The notes under the pieces are model-generated. The model searched no databases, was not told where the DNA came from, and was given only the letters and a program-made list of their open reading frames with translations. A DNA stretch of 64,000 bases from an uncultured Neomegalonema sp. (GTDB lineage: Bacteria; Pseudomonadota; Alphaproteobacteria; Rhodobacterales; Rhodobacteraceae): contig CALLLP010000005.1 in NCBI GenBank assembly GCA_938008165.1, positions 1-64,000 on the forward strand. Reading direction: 5' to 3'. The position numbers and the translations under genes were made by a program. Shown here piece by piece: positions 34,437-44,166 of this stretch. How positions within the stretch are numbered: position 1 is the stretch's first letter; each line of letters starts with the position of its first letter.

Positions 34437-35915
34437 ATGACCGATCTTACCGCCCTTACCATCGCCGATGCCCGCTACAAGCTGCGCGCAAAGGAATTCA
34501 GCGCTGCCGAACTGACGGAGGCATTCGTTGCCACTGTCGATGGGGGCGATGCGTTGAATGCATGGTGCGAGAAGACGCCCGATCTGGCGCGCGAGCAGGC
34601 GCAGGCCGCCGATGCGCGGCTGGCGGCGGGGGATGCGCCTTCGCTGTGCGGTATTCCGCTTGGGATCAAGGATTTGTTCTGTACCAACGGTGTGCGCTCG
34701 CAGGCCGGGTCTAAGATCCTGAAGGATTTCAAGCCGCCCTATGAAAGTACCGTCACCTCGAATCTCTGGGCCGATGGCGCGGTGATGCTGGGCAAGCTGT
34801 CGATGGATGAATTCGCGATGGGGTCGTCGAACGAGACGGCCTGCTACGGTCCCGTCATCTCCCCTTGGCGGCGCAAGGGTGACGAGACCAAGCTGACCCC
34901 CGGTGGCTCCTCTGGTGGGTCGGCGGCTGCGCTGGCCGCAGGGCAGGCGATGGCGACCACCGGCACCGATACGGGCGGTTCCATCCGCCAACCTGCGGCC
35001 TTTACGGGTCTGGTCGGCCTGAAACCCACATGGGGGCGGTGCTCGCGCTGGGGGATCGTGGCGTTTGCCTCGTCGCTCGATCAGGCGGGTCCGTTCACGC
35101 GCACCGTGCGCGATTCGGCGATCATGCTTCAGTCGATGGCATCGATTGACGAGAAAGATTCCACCTCCGCCGATATTCCGGTCCCCGATTACGAGGCCGC
35201 CCTGACCGGCGATATCAAGGGAAAGCGCATCGGCATTCCGAAGGAATACACAATCGATGGCATGCCCGCCGAGATCACGCGGTTCTGGGAGGAGGGCGCG
35301 GCCCATCTCAAGGCTCAAGGGGCCGAAATCGTCGAGATCAGCCTGCCCCATACGAAATACGCGTTGCCCGCCTATTACATCGTCTCCCCCGCCGAATGTT
35401 CCTCTAACCTCGCGCGGTATGACGGCGTTCGCTATGGCCAGCGGGCCGAACTGTCGCAGGGCGACGGTATCACCGAACTCTACGAAAAAACCCGTGCGGA
35501 GGGCTTTGGCGACGAGGTGAAGCGCCGCATTATGATCGGCACCTATGTCTTGTCCTCCGGGTATTACGACGCCTATTACACCCGCGCGCAAAAGGTTCGC
35601 CGCTTGATCAACCGCGATTTCGAGCAGGCTTTCGAGCAGGTCGACGCCATTCTGACCCCGACCACCCCCTCGCCCGCCTTCGGTCTGGGCGAAAAGAGCG
35701 ATCCGCTGGAAATGTATTTGCAGGATATCTTCACGGTGACGGTGAATATGGCGGGTTTGCCGGGGATCAGCGTTCCCGCCGGATTGTCATCCGATGGCCT
35801 GCCGCTGGGTCTGCAACTGATTGGCAAGGCCTTTGACGAGGCGAATCTGTTGAACACGGCCTATGCGCTGGAAACCGCGCTGGACTTCTCGGCGACGCCT
35901 GAGAAATGGTGGTAG
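34437..35915 (+). CDS. gatA: Aspartyl/glutamyl-tRNA amidotransferase subunit A
   Basis: The 492-residue glutaminase subunit of GatCAB. It is an amidase-signature enzyme: catalytic Lys78 in [10 protein letters not shown], the Gly/Ser-rich stretch [12 protein letters not shown] containing the cis-Ser (about 158-159), and nucleophile Ser182 in [10 protein letters not shown]. Ammonia released here is channelled to GatB. The C-terminal ending FSATPEKWW is typical of alphaproteobacterial GatA. The ATG at 34437 follows CGCAGG; a GTG-type start 21 bases earlier is less likely. Confidence 0.96.
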   Translation: MTDLTALTIADARYKLRAKEFSAAELTEAFVATVDGGDALNAWCEKTPDLAREQAQAADARLAAGDAPSLCGIPLGIKDLFCTNGVRSQAGSKILKDFKPPYESTVTSNLWADGAVMLGKLSMDEFAMGSSNETACYGPVISPWRRKGDETKLTPGGSSGGSAAALAAGQAMATTGTDTGGSIRQPAAFTGLVGLKPTWGRCSRWGIVAFASSLDQAGPFTRTVRDSAIMLQSMASIDEKDSTSADIPVPDYEAALTGDIKGKRIGIPKEYTIDGMPAEITRFWEEGAAHLKAQGAEIVEISLPHTKYALPAYYIVSPAECSSNLARYDGVRYGQRAELSQGDGITELYEKTRAEGFGDEVKRRIMIGTYVLSSGYYDAYYTRAQKVRRLINRDFEQAFEQVDAILTPTTPSPAFGLGEKSDPLEMYLQDIFTVTVNMAGLPGISVPAGLSSDGLPLGLQLIGKAFDEANLLNTAYALETALDFSATPEKWW

Positions 35916-36054
35916 ACACAAGGTCTTGACGTCCTTGGGCTTGATCCGGGGTCTTCTTTTGCGAATAGATGAGGGTGACGCCGAGACGGTCCCGGATGGA
36001 ATTCGGGACAGGATCGCTGCTATGGCTGCTGCATAACTCGATCAGGAGACCGTC

Positions 36055-38361
36055 ATGTCCCGCCTTCCCCTCACGACAAACCATTGGGGCACCTATCGCG
36101 TGCGCACCGAAAACGGGCGCGCGGTGGGGATGGAAGGGTTCGAGCATGACCCCGATCCGTCGCCCATCGGCCCCGGTATCCTCGATGTGCAGGACGGCCC
36201 GACCCGCATCACCGCGCCGATGGTCCGGCAAAGCTGGCTGGAGGGTGGCCCCGGAACGGCGACGGAGCGGCGTGGGGTCGATCCGTTTGTCGCGCTGAGC
36301 TGGGAAGAACTTGAGCCGCTCTTGGCCACGGAGCTGAAGCGGGTGATTGAAACCCACGGCAATAATGCAATCTATGCCGGTTCCTATGGCTGGGCCAGTG
36401 CGGGCCGGTTTCACCATGCGCCGAGCCAGCTAAAGCGGTTCCTCAACACCATCGGCGGGTTCACCTCGTCGGTTTTTACCTATAGTTTTGCCGCTGCCGA
36501 AGCGATGATCCCGCATGTTCTGGGCAGCTTTCGCGAGTTTCTCAATACGACGACCAGTTGGGATTCGATTGCCGGAAACACCGATCTGTTCGTCGCCTTT
36601 GGCGGGGTGCCGGTCAAGAACGGTCAGATCGATTCCGGGGGGGTCGGCGTGCATGTGCAGCGCAGCGGGCTTGAAAAGGCCAAGGCCGCCGGGACCGAAT
36701 TCGTCAATATCAGCCCGCTTCGTTCGGATATGCTCGATGAGATGGGTGCAGAATGGCTGGCTGCGCGCCCGAATACGGATACGGCGGTCCTGCTGGGGAT
36801 CGCGCATACATTGCTGAATGAAAACCTGCATGATCGAGCGTTTCTGGACCGCTATTGCGAGGGATTCGAACCGTTTCGCGCCTATGTGACCGGCGCGACG
36901 GACGGGGTGGCGAAGGATGCCGAATGGGCCGCCGAGATCGCCGCGCTCGATGCCCAGACGATCCGCGACCTTGCGCGGCGCATGGCATCGGGCCGCACGA
37001 TGATTTCGGTTGCATGGTCCCTGACCCGGCAAGACCATGGCGAGCAAGCCTTCTGGGCCGCTATCGCGGTGGCGGCGATGCTGGGGCAGATCGGCCTGCC
37101 GGGGGGCGGTTTCGGGTTTGGCTACAGCGCGTCAAACAGCATCGGCGGGCATTACAGCCAGATGCCGGGCGGGTCGCTACCCCAAGGGGAAAAGGGCGTT
37201 GCCGATTATATTCCGGTCGCGCGGATTTCGGACCTGTTGCTCAATCCGGGGCAGGAATTCGATTTCGATGGCCAGCGGATGACCTATCCCGATATTCGCC
37301 TCGTTTGGTGGGCCGGGGGTAATCCGTTTCACCACCATCAGGATATCGGGCGGATGCTGCGCGCATGGCGCAGGCCCGAGACTATCGTGGTCAACGAATG
37401 GTGCTGGAACGCAATGGCGAAACATGCGGATATCGTGCTGCCCTGCACCACGCATCTGGAACGCTCGGATATATCGTTTTCGCAGCGCGACCCCTATATC
37501 ATCGCGATGGAAAAGGTGTCGGAGGCCCCCGGCCTCGCCCGCGATGACCACGCGACATTTCGCGGTTTGGCGCGCAGCCTTGGCGTCGAGGAGGCGTTTA
37601 CGGAAGGGCGCGAGCCGGAAGACTGGATCCGCTGGATTTATGATGTGACGCGCCAGCGGGTTGCCGAACAGGGGCGCGAGATGCCGGGGCTGGATGAACT
37701 GCGCGAGACGGGATGGCACCTGAACCCGCCCCCCGACGAGCCGGTCGTCATGATGTCCGCCTTCCGTGCCGATCCGGTGGCGAATGCCCTGAAAACGCCC
37801 AGTGGCAAGATCGAAATCTTCTGCCAGACCGTTGCGGATTTCGGTTATGACGATTGCCCCGGCCATCCGGTCTGGCGCGCGCCGATCGAGTGGCTGGGGG
37901 CTGTAGGGCGCTATCCGCTGCACCTGATCTCGAACCAGCCGACCCATAAACTGCATTCGCAGCTCGACCACGGGTCCGTATCGCGCGGGGGCAAGCGCAA
38001 GGGCCGCGAACCGGCGATCCTGCACCCGGATGATGCGGCTGCGCGGGGGATCGCGGAGGGCGATATCGTGCGTGTCTTCAACGACCGGGGCGCGTGCCTG
38101 TGCACGGCCACCCTGAGCGATGTCATCCGCCCCGGCGTGATGCAGGTCAGTACGGGCGCATGGTACGATCCGGCGGTTCCGGGCGATCCCGATGCCCTGT
38201 GCAAGCATGGTAACCCGAATGTCCTGACCCCCGACCGGGGCACGTCGCGGCTGGGGCAGGGGCCGACGGCGCATTCCTGCCTTGTGGATGTCGAGCGGTT
38301 CGAGGGCGTGCCACCCGCCGTCACCGCTTTCGATCCGCCGGAGATTATCCACCGGGGATGA
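36055..38361 (+). CDS. Molybdopterin oxidoreductase, biotin-sulfoxide/TMAO reductase type
   Basis: A 768-residue enzyme of the DMSO-reductase family, closest in layout to BisC/TorZ. There is no N-terminal Cys cluster motif, which fits members lacking an Fe-S centre. The molybdenum ligand would be Ser115 in YGWASAGRFHH. Further family motifs are LISNQPTHKLHSQLDHGS and GGNPFHHHQD. It has no twin-arginine signal, so a cytoplasmic location is expected, unlike TorA. Substrates could be methionine or biotin sulfoxide, or an N-oxide. It precedes the convergent tcuB gene and probably stands alone. Confidence 0.87.
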   Translation: MSRLPLTTNHWGTYRVRTENGRAVGMEGFEHDPDPSPIGPGILDVQDGPTRITAPMVRQSWLEGGPGTATERRGVDPFVALSWEELEPLLATELKRVIETHGNNAIYAGSYGWASAGRFHHAPSQLKRFLNTIGGFTSSVFTYSFAAAEAMIPHVLGSFREFLNTTTSWDSIAGNTDLFVAFGGVPVKNGQIDSGGVGVHVQRSGLEKAKAAGTEFVNISPLRSDMLDEMGAEWLAARPNTDTAVLLGIAHTLLNENLHDRAFLDRYCEGFEPFRAYVTGATDGVAKDAEWAAEIAALDAQTIRDLARRMASGRTMISVAWSLTRQDHGEQAFWAAIAVAAMLGQIGLPGGGFGFGYSASNSIGGHYSQMPGGSLPQGEKGVADYIPVARISDLLLNPGQEFDFDGQRMTYPDIRLVWWAGGNPFHHHQDIGRMLRAWRRPETIVVNEWCWNAMAKHADIVLPCTTHLERSDISFSQRDPYIIAMEKVSEAPGLARDDHATFRGLARSLGVEEAFTEGREPEDWIRWIYDVTRQRVAEQGREMPGLDELRETGWHLNPPPDEPVVMMSAFRADPVANALKTPSGKIEIFCQTVADFGYDDCPGHPVWRAPIEWLGAVGRYPLHLISNQPTHKLHSQLDHGSVSRGGKRKGREPAILHPDDAAARGIAEGDIVRVFNDRGACLCTATLSDVIRPGVMQVSTGAWYDPAVPGDPDALCKHGNPNVLTPDRGTSRLGQGPTAHSCLVDVERFEGVPPAVTAFDPPEIIHRG

Positions 38362-38410
38362 GAGCCGGGAGAGACTGTCTCTGCCCCGGCTTGGCTCCAT
38401 GGGGCCGGGG

Positions 38411-39517
38411 CTACGCCCGCTCTTGCCGCGTTTCATGGGCATGGCGCGTCAGGGCGGCCATGCGATAGAGGCCGTGGACAAACTTGCCATAGGGCATCAT
38501 CACGAAAAACGCGAAGACCACGCCCAGATGCACCGCCAGCAAAATCCCCATTGCCGGGGTGCTGCGCAGGGCCGTCAGCGCTAGGCCGGTGGTGCCGAGC
38601 AACAGCAATGTCCAGATGAACGCCATCCCCATTCCGCCATCTCCGGTTGATTCAAGTGCCGAATGCTTGCGCCCCCGCTCACGCAGCAGGCCCACGGCCC
38701 CGACGCTGAGACCGATGCCGCCGAGCACGCCGAAGATCTTGACCGGCGTCCACCACGGATAGGGCGCGGGCCAGTCGAGCAGGTAGTGAAACACCGTTCC
38801 GGTGCTGGTCGAGGCAAAGCAGAGCAAAAAGCCGTAGAATGTGAGGTGGTGATACAGCTTTCGCCGGTCGGAGGGGCGCTCGCTTTCGGTCATGCAGCCC
38901 ATGCCGCCACCATCCAGATAGCGCAGCTTTCCCGCATCGCGGGTCGCGCGCCACAGGTCGGGCAGGCTGATAGCCGCGCCCCCCGTCTCGCGCCAGAACC
39001 GCCGCAGGCCCAAAGCAATCGCCACAATCGAAAAGGCAAACGCACCGCCAAAAACGGCCACCATCGCATTATGCGGCATCACCCGGTAAAATGCCCCGGC
39101 CTCGATCCCGCTGGCAAAGAGGGCACCGGGATCGGCGGCGATGGCAAAGCCGAGGATGAACACGGCGATCCCGGCAATCAGCGCAAAGGCGATGGCCGGA
39201 CCATTGCGCCGCAGCAACGGGGCCGCCGACGCAGGCCACGCATAATGCGCATAGCTTTCCTCGCGCAGCGTTGCCATTGCGCTGGGCACATTGATTGCGA
39301 AGGGATGGGGGGGCGCGTATTGGCAATCGAAATAGCATGCCCCGCAATTGTGACAGAGATTGGCGAGGTAATCCACATCCCCTGCCGCAAACATCCGCCG
39401 ACGCTCCATCGCCGGAAATACCGCGCATAGCCCTTCGCAGTAGCGACAGGCGTTGCAAACGCTCATCTGTCGGGCGACTTCGGATTGCGGCGCGGTCAAA
39501 AGGGAAGCGAGAGTCAT
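38411..39517 (-). CDS. tcuB: Tricarballylate utilisation protein B (Fe-S membrane electron carrier)
   Basis: A 368-residue protein that reoxidises TcuA's flavin and passes electrons to the quinone pool. The N-terminus has two ferredoxin-like cysteine sets, CNACRYCEGLC and CHNCGACYFDCQYAPPHPFAINVP, and the rest has about six hydrophobic segments. Both features fit TcuB/CitB. The ATG at 39517 has AGGG seven bases upstream; an ATG 18 bases earlier is less well placed. It is divergent from tcuA across a 96-base shared promoter region. Confidence 0.9.
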   Translation of the reverse strand: MTLASLLTAPQSEVARQMSVCNACRYCEGLCAVFPAMERRRMFAAGDVDYLANLCHNCGACYFDCQYAPPHPFAINVPSAMATLREESYAHYAWPASAAPLLRRNGPAIAFALIAGIAVFILGFAIAADPGALFASGIEAGAFYRVMPHNAMVAVFGGAFAFSIVAIALGLRRFWRETGGAAISLPDLWRATRDAGKLRYLDGGGMGCMTESERPSDRRKLYHHLTFYGFLLCFASTSTGTVFHYLLDWPAPYPWWTPVKIFGVLGGIGLSVGAVGLLRERGRKHSALESTGDGGMGMAFIWTLLLLGTTGLALTALRSTPAMGILLAVHLGVVFAFFVMMPYGKFVHGLYRMAALTRHAHETRQERA

Positions 39518-39613
39518 GGTTTGCCCTGTTATCATCGGTTGGCGATTCTGATTAGAATGCGATCCGATCAGCGTGATCGGGCGTCACGTTATCGCGGTGC
39601 AGAGGGGAATACT

Positions 39614-41014
39614 ATGAGTGGCTACGATGTTCTGATTGCAGGGGGTGGCAATGCCGCCCTTTGCGCCGCCATCGCCGCCGCGCAAGGGGGCGCATCCGTC
39701 TGCATCGTCGAGGCGGCTCCGAAAGACTGGCGCGGGGGCAATACGCGCCATACCCGGAACTGCCGCATCGCCCATGACGACGCGATGGGCACCCTGACGG
39801 GACCGTATAAGGTGGATGAATTCTGGGACGATCTCCAACGCGTGACACAAGGCAGGACCGACGAGGATCTGGCGCTCCTGACGCTGGAAAAATCAAAGGA
39901 GCTTTGGGATTTCCTCAGCGCGCAAGGGGTGCATTTTCAGCCGTCCCTCGGCGGTACGCTATCATTGGGGCGCACGAATGCGTTTTTTCTGGGGGGTGGG
40001 CGGTCGATGCTCAACGCCCTTTATATCGCTGCCGAAGATGCGGGGGTGACGATCCGCTACGATACGCGGGTGACGGGTCTGGAGATTGAGGAGGGGTTCT
40101 TTTGTGCGGCGACGGTCGAGACCGGCTGGCAAACCGATAACCCCGTTGCCGAGCGGATCGAGGCGCGCGCCTTCGTCGCCGCCGCAGGGGGCTTTGAGGC
40201 GAATATCGAATGGTTGAAAGAAGCATGGGGACCGGCAGCGGAAAACTTCCTGATCCGGGGTACGCCCTATAACACCGGCGGGGTGCTGCGTTTGCTGCTC
40301 GATGCCGGGGTCGAGCGGGTGGGCGAGGCGGATCAATGCCATGCCGTTGCGGTGGATGGCCGCGCGCCCAAATTCGACGGTGGCATCGTCACGCGGCTCG
40401 ATTGTGTGCCGTTTGGTGTTGTGCTGAACACCAATGGCGAACGGTTCTATGACGAGGGCGAGGATTTCTGGCCCAAACGATATGCGATCTGGGGGCGGCT
40501 GGTCGCGGCACAGCCGGAGCAGGTCGGCCATGTTCTGATCGATTCCAAGAGCATCAACCTGTTTATGCCATCGGTCTTTCCACCCGAACAGGCGGATACG
40601 CTGGCGGAACTGGCCGGGAAAATCGGTCTTGATGCGCAGGCGATGGGCGAGACGGTCGCCGCCTTCAATGCGGCGTGTCAGCCGGGTCACTTCGACCATA
40701 CCGCTCATGACGATTGCTGTACCGTCGATCTCGATCCGCCCAAATCGCATTGGGCGCGCCCTCTCGATACGCCGCCCTATTATGCCTATACCCTGCGCCC
40801 CGGAATCACCTTTACCTATATGGGGGTCAAGGTGACTCGTGATGCGCGGATGGTGATGGCGGATGGAACGGTGTCGCCAAATCTCTATGCCGCCGGGGAA
40901 ATCATGGCCGGGAATATCCTTGGCCAAGGGTATCTCGCGGGGATCGGCATGACCATCGGCTCCGTCTTTGGCCGGATTGCCGGGGAGCGGGCGGCAAAAG
41001 CGCTATCGAATTGA
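39614..41014 (+). CDS. tcuA: FAD-dependent tricarballylate dehydrogenase
   Basis: A 466-residue flavoprotein of the fumarate reductase/succinate dehydrogenase family that oxidises tricarballylate to cis-aconitate. The FAD motif is DVLIAGGGNAALCAAIAAAQGG at the N-terminus; GGNTRHTRNCRIAHD is the TcuA-like version of the flavin loop. The ending YAAGEIMAGNILGQGYLAGIGMTIGSVFGRIAG is typical. A GAGGGG ribosome-binding site precedes the ATG. A TcuC transporter and TcuR regulator are not visible nearby. Other dicarboxylate-type substrates remain possible. Confidence 0.88.
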   Translation: MSGYDVLIAGGGNAALCAAIAAAQGGASVCIVEAAPKDWRGGNTRHTRNCRIAHDDAMGTLTGPYKVDEFWDDLQRVTQGRTDEDLALLTLEKSKELWDFLSAQGVHFQPSLGGTLSLGRTNAFFLGGGRSMLNALYIAAEDAGVTIRYDTRVTGLEIEEGFFCAATVETGWQTDNPVAERIEARAFVAAAGGFEANIEWLKEAWGPAAENFLIRGTPYNTGGVLRLLLDAGVERVGEADQCHAVAVDGRAPKFDGGIVTRLDCVPFGVVLNTNGERFYDEGEDFWPKRYAIWGRLVAAQPEQVGHVLIDSKSINLFMPSVFPPEQADTLAELAGKIGLDAQAMGETVAAFNAACQPGHFDHTAHDDCCTVDLDPPKSHWARPLDTPPYYAYTLRPGITFTYMGVKVTRDARMVMADGTVSPNLYAAGEIMAGNILGQGYLAGIGMTIGSVFGRIAGERAAKALSN

Positions 41015-41061
41015 CGGCGTTCGACGATGCCTGTCGTGTTTATCCGCTTGTCGGTTTCGTC

Positions 41062-41829
41062 CTACTGCGCATCCCGATACGCGGCGAACCAGCCCAGACC
41101 GTCCAGCGTCGCACCCTCTGGCCGGTATTCGCACCCGACCCAGCCCGTATATCCCGTCTCGTCGAGCACCTGCATCAGATGCGGGAAATTCAGCTCGCCG
41201 GTGTCCGGCTCATGACGTTTTGGCACCGAAGCGACCTGTACATGGCGCGTGACGGGGGCAAGGGCGCGCATGCGCTCGGTCAGATCGCCCTGCATGATCT
41301 GACAATGATAAAGGTCGAGTTGCAGCGCCAGATTAGGCGCGGCCACTTCGGCGATGATGCCCCGCGCGTCTTCCTGATTATCGAGATGATAGCCGGGCAT
41401 ATCGCGGTGATTGATCGGCTCGATGACAAAGCCCTGATCCGGGGCATGGGCGCAGGCATAGGCAAGGTTTTCGAGAAAGACGGCCCGCGCCGCCGGACCT
41501 TTTGCGATGCCGGACATGATGTGGATATTTCGTGGCTTGATCGCTGCGGCGTAGTCCAGCGCCTGATCGAGATCGGCGCGAAAGCGGTCCACCTGTCCCG
41601 GCACAGCGGCAAAGCCGCGCTCTCCGGCGGCGAAATCACCTGCATTGGTGTTGTAGAGCGCCTGTTCCAGCCCGGTATCGCGCAGCGCGGCGGCAATCGC
41701 GCCCGCATCCTCCGCATAGGGGAACAGGTATTCCACTCCCCGAAATCCGGCCTGCGCGGCGGCCTCGAACCGCTGCATGAACGGTAATTCGGTGAACATC
41801 ATCGACAGATTGGCGGCGAAACGGGGCAT
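41062..41829 (-). CDS. hyi: Hydroxypyruvate isomerase
   Basis: A 255-residue TIM-barrel isomerase interconverting hydroxypyruvate and tartronate semialdehyde. Sequence landmarks are MPRFAANLSMMFTELPFMQRF at the start, LEQALYNTNAGDFAAGERG, the metal-binding segments VIEPINHRDMPGYHLDN and LQLDLYHCQIMQGD, and GCEYRPEG at the end. GGAG is nine bases upstream of the ATG. It is 17 bases downstream of the CNNM-protein gene on the same strand. No glyoxylate carboligase is nearby, although a 2-hydroxyacid dehydrogenase lies elsewhere in the window. Confidence 0.92.
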   Translation of the reverse strand: MPRFAANLSMMFTELPFMQRFEAAAQAGFRGVEYLFPYAEDAGAIAAALRDTGLEQALYNTNAGDFAAGERGFAAVPGQVDRFRADLDQALDYAAAIKPRNIHIMSGIAKGPAARAVFLENLAYACAHAPDQGFVIEPINHRDMPGYHLDNQEDARGIIAEVAAPNLALQLDLYHCQIMQGDLTERMRALAPVTRHVQVASVPKRHEPDTGELNFPHLMQVLDETGYTGWVGCEYRPEGATLDGLGWFAAYRDAQ

Positions 41830-41846
41830 GGGGCGGTTCTCCGGTG

Positions 41847-43217
41847 TCAAGAAACCGCGCGGCGGGCATGCACGCGCAATTGGGTGATTTGATGTTTGTT
41901 TCGGCGCACGATGTCAAAGCGATGATCGTGGAAAACGAAACTTTGTCCCTCGAACGGGATCGCCTGCGCCTCGTGGATGACCAGACCGGCGATGGTGGCT
42001 GCCTCGTCATCGGGGAGATTCCAGTCGAAATAGCGGTTCAGGTCGCGGATGGTGACGGTGCCATCCACCAGATACGACCCATCCGATTCGCGCGTCACGC
42101 CATCGGCATCCACATCGTGCTCGTCGGAAATATCGCCGACGATTTCTTCGAGAATATCCTCCAATGTGATGAGACCCTGAAGGGCGCCGTATTCGTCGAC
42201 CACGAGGGCAAAGTGCCGTTTGCGCGCCAGAAACGCCTTGAGCTGATCGGCGAGGGTGGTGGTATCGGGCACGAACCACGGCTTCATGGCCAGCGATGCG
42301 ATGTCAAAGCCATTGAGATCGACGCTGCCCGCATCGCGCGCCATGGCGTCGAAGGCGCGCAGAACATCTTTCGCATGGATGACCCCGACGATATTTTCGG
42401 GATGATCGCGCCATAGCGGAATGCGGGTATAGGGGCTTTCGACCACCGCTTCGACCAGCCGGGCAGGCGGCTCATCCGCGTTGATCGTGACGATATTGCG
42501 CCGGTGCATCATCACTTCGGCCACTTCGCGATGCGCGAGATCGAGGGCGCCGACGAGGCGGTCCCGGTCGGATTTGACGACCCCGCCCTCGGAATGGTGC
42601 AGGTCGATCGCGCCCCGGATTTCGTCATGCGCCTCGCGGGACAGAACGCGCGTGCCTTTTTCGAGCCGGACACCAAAGATCGCGAGCGTGTTGCGCACGA
42701 TGGCCTGTACCGCCAAAACGACCGGATATGTGACCTTGACCAGAACGGCCAAGGGGCGCGCGGCGAACAGCGAAGTCGATTCGGGATTCGTGAAGGCGTA
42801 GGTTTTGGGCAAAACTTCGGCAAAGATCATCACGAGAATCGTCATAATGAAGGTGGCGATGGCCACTCCTGATTCGCCAAATAATTTGATCGCAAGTGAT
42901 GTGGCGAGCGCAGCGGCGAGAATATTGACCAGATTATTGCCGATGAGAATCGCGCCGATCATCGTTTCGCCATCATCGGTCAGGGTGATGGCGCGCTGGG
43001 CGCTGGTATTGCCCTGATCCGCCAAACGGCGAAGTTTTGCGCGGCTAACGGCGGTCAAAGCCGTCTCGGAACCGGAGAAACAGGCGGATAGGAACAAAAG
43101 ACCAAGGATCGCGAGGGCGATCCACAGGGGGGATGTTCCGCCATCCTGTTCGACAACGGTGACAGCAGTTTGGGCGGCGGCTTCTGTTATCATGGGGATC
43201 GCGGTACTGTGAACCAT
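41847..43217 (-). CDS. CNNM/CorC-type hemolysin-family membrane protein
   Basis: About 456 residues. The DUF21/CNNM transmembrane domain (LWIALAILGLLFLSACFSGSETALTAVSRAKLRRLADQG, with three to four helices) is followed by a CBS pair (VMMHRRNIVTINADEP; KRHFALVVDEYGALQGLITLEDILEEIVGDI) and a CorC_HlyC C-terminal domain. Family members transport or sense magnesium and are often mislabelled hemolysins. Several ATG codons compete for the start; I chose 43217 on spacing from an AGGA, and the true start could lie 24 bases further in or 33 bases further out. It is upstream of hyi. Confidence 0.88.
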   Translation of the reverse strand: MVHSTAIPMITEAAAQTAVTVVEQDGGTSPLWIALAILGLLFLSACFSGSETALTAVSRAKLRRLADQGNTSAQRAITLTDDGETMIGAILIGNNLVNILAAALATSLAIKLFGESGVAIATFIMTILVMIFAEVLPKTYAFTNPESTSLFAARPLAVLVKVTYPVVLAVQAIVRNTLAIFGVRLEKGTRVLSREAHDEIRGAIDLHHSEGGVVKSDRDRLVGALDLAHREVAEVMMHRRNIVTINADEPPARLVEAVVESPYTRIPLWRDHPENIVGVIHAKDVLRAFDAMARDAGSVDLNGFDIASLAMKPWFVPDTTTLADQLKAFLARKRHFALVVDEYGALQGLITLEDILEEIVGDISDEHDVDADGVTRESDGSYLVDGTVTIRDLNRYFDWNLPDDEAATIAGLVIHEAQAIPFEGQSFVFHDHRFDIVRRNKHQITQLRVHARRAVS

Positions 43218-43293
43218 TGTTGCGGCGTCCTGAGTTGCAGGACCATACATAGAGGCTAGATTTGTGCTGGCCAATGCATACGGGAGCGACGTG

Positions 43294-44133
43294 ATGACTG
43301 ATGTGCTGTCCCGGCACCGGAATTTCGGTGTGCTGGAGGGGCCTGTCCTGCTTTTCGGGGGGCCTTATTCGAATTTCGAAGCGACGGCGTCGTTGTTCGA
43401 ACGAGCGTCGCTGATGGGCATTACCGGCCAACGCACGATCTGCACCGGCGATGTCTGCGCATATTGCGGCAATCCGGCGGAGACGGCGCGGCTCGTGATG
43501 GGATCGGGCGCGCATGTGATCGCCGGTAATTGCGAAGTGTCGCTTGGGGAGCGCGCCGCCGATTGCGGCTGCGGCTTTGAGGATGGCGCGGCCTGCGACC
43601 GTTTTGCGATGGAGTGGTTCCGCTTTGCCGATGAGGAACTTGATGACGGGTCGCGGGCATGGATGCGTTCTTTGCCCGGCATCGGCACCTTTTGCGCCTA
43701 TGGCAAGCGTTACGCGGTGGTGCATGGCGCAGCATCGGCGGTGAACCGTTTTATCTGGCCGGTGATGAGCGATTCTGTCCTTTGCGACGAGATCGGCTTG
43801 ATCGAGGCGGCACTCGGCCCGGTGGATGGCGTGATCGCCGGGCATACCGGCATGGCCTTCGAGCGCGTAGTCAGCATCGGTGAGCGGCCGGTTCGCTGGA
43901 TCAATACGGGTGCCATCGGTCTGCCCGCCCATGACGGTGATGTGCGGACCAGCTTTGCCGTATTGACGGCCGAGGGGGTGCGCTTCGAGCGGCTGGACTA
44001 TGACCACGAGACAGCATCGGCCGCAATGCGCGCCGCGGGCTTGCGGGCGGGCTATGATCGATCCCTGACGAGCGGATATTGGCCCAGCGAGGACAGCTTT
44101 CCGTCGGAAATGCGATTGGGGCGGGTCGCCTAG
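43294..44133 (+). CDS. Metallophosphoesterase-like protein with altered metal motif
   Basis: A 279-residue calcineurin-type phosphoesterase. Motifs GDVCAYCGNPAE, GNCE, VVHGA and GHTGM fit the GDxxxYxxNP, GNH/E and GHTH motifs of the YfcE/ApaH-like family. The first metal-binding motif, normally DxHGN, reads GGPYSNFEA here, so both the Asp and His ligands are replaced. The enzyme may use a single metal, a different ligand set, or act non-catalytically. An ATG start follows GGGAGCGACGTG. It is divergent from the CNNM gene and convergent with xerD. Confidence 0.8.
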   Translation: MTDVLSRHRNFGVLEGPVLLFGGPYSNFEATASLFERASLMGITGQRTICTGDVCAYCGNPAETARLVMGSGAHVIAGNCEVSLGERAADCGCGFEDGAACDRFAMEWFRFADEELDDGSRAWMRSLPGIGTFCAYGKRYAVVHGAASAVNRFIWPVMSDSVLCDEIGLIEAALGPVDGVIAGHTGMAFERVVSIGERPVRWINTGAIGLPAHDGDVRTSFAVLTAEGVRFERLDYDHETASAAMRAAGLRAGYDRSLTSGYWPSEDSFPSEMRLGRVA

Positions 44134-44166
44134 GGCATCTGAAATCATTCCAAGACGCTGCAAGTG

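Noticed and set aside
36841-36875. GATTCGAACC resembling a tRNA T-arm on the minus strand
   Set aside because: It lies within the molybdoenzyme coding sequence and no acceptor or anticodon arm can be built around it.
41847-43217. Hemolysin/toxin annotation for the CNNM protein
   Set aside because: DUF21, CBS and CorC_HlyC domains mark an ion transporter or sensor; there is no evidence for cytolytic activity.
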